From Chitinophagaceae bacterium (GTDB taxonomy: Bacteria; Bacteroidota; Bacteroidia; Chitinophagales; Chitinophagaceae): a stretch of 5,580 nt of DNA. The notes under the pieces were generated by a model that was given only the letters and a program-made list of their open reading frames with translations, did not search any database and was not told the origin of the DNA. Shown here one piece after another: positions 1 through 5,580 of this stretch; position 1 is the stretch's first letter, and the number at the start of each line of letters is the position of its first letter. Both the position numbers and the translations under genes were made by a program. The DNA is taken from the NCBI GenBank assembly GCA_947463755.1, contig CANHUK010000143.1, positions 1-5,580 on the forward strand, written 5' to 3'.

Positions 1-1
1 C

Positions 2-1807
2 AGTTTGACCTGGAACTGTTCCGCGGCCAGGATCGACTGCTATCGTCCGCCTACGGCACAGAACTGGTCGTTCGGCAGCTGGGCCCAGTTCGCAGGAGAC
101 GGATACTGGGCTGAATCGAATAATACCATTGCTCCTTACAGTTTTTATCACGCACAGTTGTCGCAGCGCCGGGGAAATAATGGCAGCAGCAGACTCCTGC
201 GGATCTCCACGGAAGCCAGTAGCAGTCCATCTGTTGAGACGGCCCTCAAGCTGGCGGAAGAGGCGCTGAAGCCTGCCCCAACTCTCCGCGACTGGATCCT
301 GAATGCGGCCAGTCACACGCCGATCCCGACCGATCCTGCAGGTCTTGCTTCCATTGATGATATCGGTTATGCATCACCGTTAGTCGTAAAACCTCTGCTC
401 GCCCTCGAAATCCGAAATGGATGGCTGGTCCGGGACGGGATCCTGTTGACCGGTCGCCGGGCAGATATCCCCTGGTGGTCGGGTAGTTTGAGGGGCAAAG
501 CCCTGGCGCAGGCGAAACCGGCCTTGACCCGATTTGTTCCGGGTCGGATCGGGACAGGGTACACGGATGATCTGGAGGATGTGGCCAGCCACATGCAGGC
601 ATCCAATACCATTGGAATTGAACAGCATTACGGACTTTGGTATGATCGGCGAAGGGATGATCATCAACGGGTGCGCCGGATGGATGGGGATGTATGGGCG
701 CCGTTTTATGAGTTGCCTTTCGCGCGATCGGGACAGGGAACGGCCTGGGACGGACTGAGTAAATATGATCTGACGAAATACAATTATTGGTATTGGGATC
801 GCTTAAAAAAATTTGCTGACATCGCAGATCAGAAGGGTTTGATCCTGATCCATCAGCAGTATTTTCAGCACAACATCATTGAGGCGGGGGCACATTATGC
901 TGACTTCCCCTGGCGCAGTGCGAACAATATCAACGGCACAGGATTTCCCGAGCCGGTCAACTACGCCGGGGACAAGCGGATCTTCATGGCGACGCCTTTT
1001 TATGATACGACGCATGCCATCCGTCGGGACCTTCATCGCCGCTACATCTGGCAGTGCCTGGATAATTTCCGGGATCAGGGCAGTGTGATCCAGCTGATCG
1101 GAGAAGAGTTTACCGGTCCGCTGCATTTTGTGCAGTTCTGGTTAGATGCGGTGCGTGGATGGGAATTGAAACAAAAGCGTCAGACGCTGACGGGACTGAG
1201 TGTAACGAAGGATGTTCAGGATGCGATCCTGGCGGATCCTGTAAGAAGTCGGACCGTTGATATCATTGACATCCGTTATTGGCACTACGAGGCCGACGGT
1301 GATGTATATGCACCTGCCGGTGGTCAGTCGCTGGCACCGCGTCAGCACGCCCGCCTGCTCAAACCACAGCGTCCGTCTTTTGCTTCGGTGCATCGTGCTG
1401 TACGTGAATATGCCACCAGGTATCCCGGTAAGGCTGTTATGTTTTCGGCGGATAATGCATCTGCGTCCGGATGGGCCGTGCTCATGGGTGGTGGATCACT
1501 GCCCGTATTACCGGCTACAACCGAGACGGAACTGCTCAAGGCCGTCGTATCCATGCGGCCAGACAGTCTGGTGGGAGCGTATGCATTGGCAGGCCCCCGA
1601 CATGTATTGGTTCATCCCGGTACTGGTTCAGCACTAACGGCGAACCTCACTCTGAAAAAAGGACAATGGAGCCTTCGTTTCATTGATCCATCCTCCGGAC
1701 ATTTCATCGGAGATAACGTAAAGATGGAAGGTGGCGTGAAACATGATATTCGTCTGCCTGCTTTGGGTGCCCTTGCTTTTCTTACCAAATTGGATCCAGA
1801 ACCTTAA
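2..1807 (+). CDS. DUF6298-like secreted TIM-barrel protein, probable glycoside hydrolase (5' partial)
   Basis: The frame is open to the left edge with no stop, so the true start and any signal peptide lie upstream; the TTG at base 5 is probably an internal Leu. Residue numbers below count from that codon. The N-terminal motifs RPPTAQNWSFGSW and GDGYW match what I remember of Bacteroidota DUF6298-domain proteins. A TIM-barrel-like region runs from about 175 to 450, with alternating strands and helices and aromatic-rich loops (W247, then a KYNYWYWDRL helix). It contains IGEEFTGP with E367/E368, placed like an acid/base Glu at the end of a barrel strand, and DIIDIRYWHYE (419-429). From about 480 to 600 comes a beta-rich domain with W555 and DPSSG (561-565), like the C-terminal sandwich of DUF4038 enzymes. 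The gene ends in TAA nine bases before the GH140-type gene. Role inferred: periplasmic or surface hydrolysis of a plant-type glycan. The family has no reaction I can name, and the catalytic residues are guesses. Confidence 0.8.
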   Translation, partial: SLTWNCSAARIDCYRPPTAQNWSFGSWAQFAGDGYWAESNNTIAPYSFYHAQLSQRRGNNGSSRLLRISTEASSSPSVETALKLAEEALKPAPTLRDWILNAASHTPIPTDPAGLASIDDIGYASPLVVKPLLALEIRNGWLVRDGILLTGRRADIPWWSGSLRGKALAQAKPALTRFVPGRIGTGYTDDLEDVASHMQASNTIGIEQHYGLWYDRRRDDHQRVRRMDGDVWAPFYELPFARSGQGTAWDGLSKYDLTKYNYWYWDRLKKFADIADQKGLILIHQQYFQHNIIEAGAHYADFPWRSANNINGTGFPEPVNYAGDKRIFMATPFYDTTHAIRRDLHRRYIWQCLDNFRDQGSVIQLIGEEFTGPLHFVQFWLDAVRGWELKQKRQTLTGLSVTKDVQDAILADPVRSRTVDIIDIRYWHYEADGDVYAPAGGQSLAPRQHARLLKPQRPSFASVHRAVREYATRYPGKAVMFSADNASASGWAVLMGGGSLPVLPATTETELLKAVVSMRPDSLVGAYALAGPRHVLVHPGTGSALTANLTLKKGQWSLRFIDPSSGHFIGDNVKMEGGVKHDIRLPALGALAFLTKLDPEP

Positions 1808-1816
1808 ACTGATGAC

Positions 1817-3196
1817 ATGATCAGGTCATTGCTTATATTTATTTTATCAGGACTTTCACTGGTGTCGTTGGCTCAGCCATTGCAAGGGCTGAGGGTCAGT
1901 GATAACGGACGATATTTCCGAACGGCTGATGGCAAGCCTTTCTTCTGGCTGGGAGATACGGGCTGGTTGCTGTTCAGCAAATGCAGTCGCAGTGATGCGC
2001 AGAAATATCTGGACGCCAGAAAGCGCCAGGGTTTCAATGTGGTGCAGGTGATGGTATTGCATGAGATCTTCGATGCGAATGTTTATGGTGATTCCGCCTT
2101 GATCCGCCGGGATGTTTCAAAGCCACTGATCACGGAAGGATCGGATCCGAAGGATGCACAGGCCTATGATTTCTGGGATCATGTCGATTTCATTGTAACA
2201 GAAGCAGCGCGTCGGGGCATTTACATCGCCATGGTGCCGGTCTGGGGCAGCATTGTGAAGGCTGGTCATGTATCTTTGGCCCAGGGTGAGGCGCTGGCGG
2301 AGTTCCTGGCTCGTCGTTACGGACAGCGGAGCAACATCATCTGGCTAAACGGTGGTGATCTGCGGGGTGATGAAGGGATGCCGGTCTGGCAGGCCATTGG
2401 ACGTACCATTAAATCAATCGATCCATCGCATCTGATGACCTTCCATCCGAGGGGACGATATTCCTCCAGCGATTGGTACCATCAGGCTTCGTGGTTGGAT
2501 TTCAACATGTTCCAAAGCGGGCACAAGTCCTATGCACAGGATACGAATCGTAATGAGATCAGGCATTTTGGCGAGGACAACTGGCGATACATTGCGCATG
2601 ATCGGGGCTTAACTCCTGTCAGGCCCACACTCGATGGTGAACCTTCGTACGAAAATATTCCTTACGGATTGCATGATAGTCTCTCGCCACGCTGGACAGC
2701 GGCGGATCTGCGCCGTTATGCATACTGGAGTGTATTTGCGGGAGGTGCCGGATTTACATACGGAGAAAATTCCGTCATGCAGTTTCATCACAAAGGCGAT
2801 GCAGACCGGAATTTCGGTGTGCAGTTCAACTGGGAGGATGTACTTGATGCGCCAGGTGCCGCTGCGATGAAGCATCTCGGAAAACTGATCAGCGAGTTCA
2901 ATGGTTTCGATCGTCGTCCCGCCCAGGAATTGTTGGCAGAAGACGCCGGCATCCGATATGAATACATTGCTGCCACTAACGGTGATGGTTACGCGATGTT
3001 TTACATCTACACGGGTCGAAACTTTAGCGTCGATCTGTCGAAACTCGATTTCAAACTGACCCGTGCCTGGTGGTTCGATCCGCGCACGGGACGGAAGCAT
3101 TCATTGAAGCTTTCGGGTACGAAAGGAATTCAAACATTCGACCCTCCGGGTGATTCCATGGCAGGTAATGATGCCGTCTTAATCTTGTCGCGATGA
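1817..3196 (+). CDS. DUF4038/GH140-family glycoside hydrolase (apiosidase-like), secreted
   Basis: This is a complete 459-residue protein of typical family length. It has a signal peptide (hydrophobic residues 4-18, likely SPase I cut after SLA at 19, leaving Gln20) and no lipobox Cys. The mature N-terminus has the DUF4038 hallmark: GRYFRTADGKPFFWLGDTGW, followed by a (beta/alpha)8 barrel to about residue 360. Two acidic sites fit the retaining pair of GH140: D181 in IIWLNGGD (acid/base) and E275 in LDGEPSYE (nucleophile). Their 94-residue spacing is close to what I recall for the characterised Bacteroides apiosidase. The C-terminal part (about 365-459) resembles the collagen-binding-like sandwich paired with DUF4038, with WWFDPRTG at 418-425. 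The one characterised GH140 activity releases apiose from rhamnogalacturonan-II, but DUF4038 is broad and this substrate is not proven. The ATG at 1817 was chosen because it gives the signal peptide; the ATG at 1812 meets a stop after two codons. No Shine-Dalgarno is visible. Confidence 0.88.
   Translation: MIRSLLIFILSGLSLVSLAQPLQGLRVSDNGRYFRTADGKPFFWLGDTGWLLFSKCSRSDAQKYLDARKRQGFNVVQVMVLHEIFDANVYGDSALIRRDVSKPLITEGSDPKDAQAYDFWDHVDFIVTEAARRGIYIAMVPVWGSIVKAGHVSLAQGEALAEFLARRYGQRSNIIWLNGGDLRGDEGMPVWQAIGRTIKSIDPSHLMTFHPRGRYSSSDWYHQASWLDFNMFQSGHKSYAQDTNRNEIRHFGEDNWRYIAHDRGLTPVRPTLDGEPSYENIPYGLHDSLSPRWTAADLRRYAYWSVFAGGAGFTYGENSVMQFHHKGDADRNFGVQFNWEDVLDAPGAAAMKHLGKLISEFNGFDRRPAQELLAEDAGIRYEYIAATNGDGYAMFYIYTGRNFSVDLSKLDFKLTRAWWFDPRTGRKHSLKLSGTKGIQTFDPPGDSMAGNDAVLILSR
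3193..3196 (+). promoter_or_regulatory. ATGA stop/start overlap between GH140-type and GH43-like genes
   Basis: The last base of the GH43-like ATG start codon is shared with the TGA stop of the upstream gene. No purine-rich ribosome binding site precedes it, so re-initiation by the terminating ribosome is the likely mode of translation, giving matched output of both enzymes. Confidence 0.85.
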
Positions 3197-4110
3197 GGTA
3201 TCTGTCCGTCATCCTTTTGTTGTGTTTCCTCGGCTCATGCAGTCGGAGTGTCTATCTGTTCACTTCCTTCAGGGAGCCCGCTCATGAGGGGTTACGGATG
3301 TTGTACAGTCGGGATGGCCTGAGGTGGAAACGAATCGACACCATTTTGCTGAAACCTGACATCGGCAAACAACGCGTGATGCGGGATCCTTCGATGGTGC
3401 AGGGGCCGGATGGCATCTTTCATCTCGTATGGACTTCGAGCTGGCGGGGCGACCTTGGTTTTGGTTACGCATCATCCACTGATCTGATCCATTGGAGTCC
3501 TCAGCGATTGATCCCGGTCATGCAGCATGAGCCTTCGACGGTCAATGTGTGGGCACCGGAAATTACTTATGATGCGGAAGCCGGCCGGTTCATCATCATC
3601 TGGGCCAGTTGCATTCCCGGGCGCTTCGATCGGGGCATTGAAGATGACAGCAACAATCATCGGATGTATGTGACGACGACCAAGGATTTCAAAGCATTTT
3701 CACCGACCAAATTATTTCTCGATCCCGGATTCAGTGTGATCGATGCGGTCATCGTCAATACTACTGACACGGCTTATAGACTGGTACTGAAAGATAATAC
3801 AAGGCCGGAGCGAAATCTTCGGATAGCCGAGGGGGGAACACCACTTGGTCCCTGGATGAATGTATCTGCGCCTTTCACGGGAAAGTTCACGGAAGGTCCA
3901 ACAGTGCTGCATCGCCGGGGTTGGTGGATCATCTATTTTGATGCGTATCAGGAGCGTCGTTACGGCGCAGTACGAACGCGGGATTTCAAGTCTTTTGAAG
4001 ATATCAGCGCACGCACACGCATCCCCGAAGGGCATAAGCATGGCACGATCATTCAGGTAGATCGCCTTTATCTAAAGACCTTAAAGCATCATCTAAAATC
4101 ATCGAAATGA
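3193..4110 (+). CDS. GH43-like five-bladed beta-propeller glycoside hydrolase, lipoprotein
   Basis: This is a complete 305-residue protein. The N-terminus MRYLSVILLLCFLGSC carries a lipobox (LGSC, lipidated Cys16). The next residues (SRSV) have no acidic export signal of the Bacteroidota surface type, so a periplasm-facing anchor is likelier, though not certain. The rest is a GH43/clan GH-F-like propeller. MRDPSM supplies the probable base D65, VWAPEI at 119-124 is the second-blade signature, FSVIDAV supplies the pKa-modulating D184, FTEGPT supplies the general acid E234, and KHGT supplies H283, matching the conserved last-blade His. All three catalytic acids are therefore present and an active inverting enzyme is expected. 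GH43 members mostly remove arabinofuranose, xylose or galactose; the substrate cannot be chosen here. No accessory domain follows the propeller, making this a short single-domain member. The start overlaps the upstream stop (ATGA), implying coupled translation. Confidence 0.86.
   Translation: MRYLSVILLLCFLGSCSRSVYLFTSFREPAHEGLRMLYSRDGLRWKRIDTILLKPDIGKQRVMRDPSMVQGPDGIFHLVWTSSWRGDLGFGYASSTDLIHWSPQRLIPVMQHEPSTVNVWAPEITYDAEAGRFIIIWASCIPGRFDRGIEDDSNNHRMYVTTTKDFKAFSPTKLFLDPGFSVIDAVIVNTTDTAYRLVLKDNTRPERNLRIAEGGTPLGPWMNVSAPFTGKFTEGPTVLHRRGWWIIYFDAYQERRYGAVRTRDFKSFEDISARTRIPEGHKHGTIIQVDRLYLKTLKHHLKSSK
4107..4110 (+). promoter_or_regulatory. ATGA stop/start overlap between GH43-like and propeller genes
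   Basis: A second ATGA junction, identical in form to the one before the GH43-like gene. The preceding 20 bases are A-rich with no Shine-Dalgarno match. The overlap supports the start chosen for the propeller gene and places it in the same transcript. Confidence 0.85.
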
Positions 4111-5580
4111 ACAAAGGATCGATCGGGTTGCTGGCGATGATTTTAAGTTGTTCCGGGGCATTGATGGCACAAGATACGGTGCGTTACACGGGTGAGGTAA
4201 GATCCAACGTGGATTATCATCACGGGCAGTTGGTGGCGGCAGTCGGCGTGCATAACATCCAGACCATGCGCGCACTGCGCACCGGTTCGGATGTACCATC
4301 CTGGACATACAATCATGCACCGATGATGGCCTACTGGAAGGGCAGGTACTGGGTCAGTTACCTGAGCAATCCGGTGGGAGAACATGTGCCGCCGGGTCGG
4401 ACGCTGTTGCAATCCTCGGTGGACGGATACGTATGGACGGATCCTGTGGTAGCCTTTCCTCCTTATAAAATCCCCGAAGGACATGTGAAGCCTGGTTGTA
4501 AGGATACGGCACACAATGCCTTCGCGGTCATGCACCAGCGCATCGGATTTCACACTTCGGCCTCCGGGCGCTTGTTCGTGCTGGGGTTTTACGGGATCGT
4601 CCTGGGAGCTAAGGATGATCCGAATGATGGAAACGGAATTGGTCGCGTCATTCGGGAAGTGAAGGCAGATGGCAGACTGGGTGATATTTATTTTTTGAGA
4701 TATAATAAGGGATTTGGACAGCATAATACCTCATATCCATTTTATACGACTTCCAAAGACAAGGATCTTATCGCCGCCTGCGAATCCTTCCTCTCTGATC
4801 CTTTGCAGATGATGCAGACCGTTGAAGAGGCGGAGCGCGATGATCCGTTGATCCCGCTGCGCCGGGATTACAAGGCGTTCAGTCATTATCGATTAGATGA
4901 TGGAAGGGTCGTCGGACTCTGGAAACATGCACTGACCAGTATAAGTGCGGATGGAGGAAAGACCTGGCAATACCTCCCTCTCCGGGCTCCCGGCTTTGTG
5001 AACGCTAACGCCAAGATCTGGGGACAGCGGACATCGGATGGAAAATTTGCGACGGTGTATAATCCCTCGGAGTTTAGGTGGCCGTTGGCGCTGAGTGTCA
5101 GTACTAACGGTCTAGCATACACGAATGTGCTGCTGGTCAATGGCGAGATCACGTCTATGCGTTACGGGGGTGCCTACAAGAGTTACGGACCTCAGTATGT
5201 ACGTGGGATCCAGCCGGGGGATGGCACGCCTCCAGATGGCAGCATGTGGGTGAGCTACAGTATGAATAAGGAGGATATCTGGGTATCTCGTATCCCCGTT
5301 CCGGTGCGGGATTGGGTGGATGCGCATACGGATGATCGGTTTGCTGCTGCCCGTGCGAAGTCAGCGTTTGACACATGGAATATTTATAGTCCCCTCTGGT
5401 GCCGGATCGCGGTGGATCGTATTGGAGATTCATCTGCCCTCATTCTGCGGGATGCCGATCCTTTTGATCATGCAAAAGCGGAGCGGATCTTTCCATCATC
5501 CGGTCGTGTTCGAATGGAACTTAGTTTGACGGCGGATCAAACGGATCATGGCAGTTTGGAGATCGAACTCACCGATGCAC
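4107..5580 (+). CDS. Sialidase-like (BNR/Asp-box) beta-propeller protein, exported (3' partial)
   Basis: An uninterrupted frame of 491 codons starts at the ATG overlapping the previous stop and runs off the right edge. Residues 1-21 form a signal peptide, probably cut by SPase I after ALMA; Cys15 (ILSC) gives a weaker lipobox alternative. The body is a propeller. A perfect Asp-box SADGGKTW lies at 280-287 and a degenerate one at 104-110 (SVDGYVW). Further motifs are TYNHAPMMAYW, NPVGEHVPPG, YGPQYVRGI at 360-368, and a MWVSYSMNKEDIWVSR strand pair at 380-395. From about 420 (W424) a second beta-rich domain begins, probably a C-terminal sandwich cut by the window. These motifs recall Bacteroidota proteins annotated as exo-alpha-sialidase, but the sialidase FRIP motif is absent in the part seen. 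R366 and Y364 are candidate active-site residues. It probably releases or binds a terminal acidic or deoxy sugar of the same glycan; this role is inferred and no reaction is established. Confidence 0.82.
   Translation, partial: MNKGSIGLLAMILSCSGALMAQDTVRYTGEVRSNVDYHHGQLVAAVGVHNIQTMRALRTGSDVPSWTYNHAPMMAYWKGRYWVSYLSNPVGEHVPPGRTLLQSSVDGYVWTDPVVAFPPYKIPEGHVKPGCKDTAHNAFAVMHQRIGFHTSASGRLFVLGFYGIVLGAKDDPNDGNGIGRVIREVKADGRLGDIYFLRYNKGFGQHNTSYPFYTTSKDKDLIAACESFLSDPLQMMQTVEEAERDDPLIPLRRDYKAFSHYRLDDGRVVGLWKHALTSISADGGKTWQYLPLRAPGFVNANAKIWGQRTSDGKFATVYNPSEFRWPLALSVSTNGLAYTNVLLVNGEITSMRYGGAYKSYGPQYVRGIQPGDGTPPDGSMWVSYSMNKEDIWVSRIPVPVRDWVDAHTDDRFAAARAKSAFDTWNIYSPLWCRIAVDRIGDSSALILRDADPFDHAKAERIFPSSGRVRMELSLTADQTDHGSLEIELTDA

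Noticed and set aside
5..7. TTG as the real start of gene 1
   Set aside because: The frame is open further upstream to the window edge, conserved family motifs begin within about 15 residues of it, and no signal peptide follows, so it is an internal Leu codon of a longer gene.
803..1126. Antisense open frame of 107 codons
   Set aside because: It is a shadow of the barrel region of gene 1, with no ribosome binding site or recognisable product.
1808..1816. Possible promoter or terminator between genes 1 and 2
   Set aside because: Only nine bases separate the genes. There is no hairpin with a T-run, and no Bacteroidota-type -7 TAnnTTTG element was found just upstream.
2609..3100. Antisense open frame of 163 codons
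   Set aside because: It is fully inside the GH140-type gene, whose reading frame is intact with family motifs throughout; the antisense product shows no domain or start signal.
4143..4724. Antisense open frame of 193 codons
   Set aside because: It lies entirely inside the propeller gene on the opposite strand, has no signal peptide or recognisable domain, and its translation is rich in His, Arg and Pro as expected of a complementary-strand shadow.
4681..4735. AT-rich patch resembling an intergenic or promoter segment
   Set aside because: It is continuously coding within the propeller gene (residues about 192-209, with YFLRYNKGFGQHN), so the local AT-richness reflects Ile, Tyr, Phe and Asn codons.

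Overview
This window is a stretch of a tightly packed, single-strand gene cluster encoding secreted carbohydrate-active enzymes. The likely source is a Bacteroidota bacterium, for example a free-living or environmental member, because base composition is close to balanced rather than AT-rich. The reasons are: start codons with no recognisable Shine-Dalgarno sequence, export signals on every gene whose start is visible, a lipoprotein next to SPase I-type proteins, and enzyme families (DUF4038/GH140, GH43-like, sialidase-like propeller, DUF6298-like) that cluster in Bacteroidota polysaccharide utilisation loci. No SusC/SusD pair, sensor or transposase lies in the window, so the locus assignment rests on the enzymes alone.

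Layout, all on the + strand: (1) 2-1807, the 3' part of a large protein resembling the DUF6298 family, with a TIM-barrel-like core and a C-terminal beta-sandwich; its start lies upstream of the window. (2) 1817-3196, a complete secreted DUF4038/GH140-type glycoside hydrolase (the family that contains the apiosidase of rhamnogalacturonan-II breakdown). (3) 3193-4110, a complete lipoprotein with a GH43-like five-bladed propeller and a recognisable Asp/Asp/Glu catalytic set. (4) 4107-5580, the 5' part (491 codons) of an exported sialidase-like beta-propeller protein with a perfect Asp-box, running off the right edge.

Genes 1 and 2 are 9 bases apart. Genes 2/3 and 3/4 each overlap by four bases in an ATGA stop/start. 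This points to one polycistronic message with coupled translation, so the four products probably act on the same branched glycan: two TIM-barrel enzymes and two propeller enzymes, each likely removing a different terminal sugar. A pectic glycan such as rhamnogalacturonan-II or another apiose- or arabinose-bearing polymer is a reasonable guess from the GH140 and GH43 genes, but it is inference. No promoter, terminator, RNA gene, mobile element, CRISPR array or intergenic stretch longer than 9 bases was found. The least understood parts are genes 1 and 4, whose families are recognisable but whose substrates cannot be read from the sequence.
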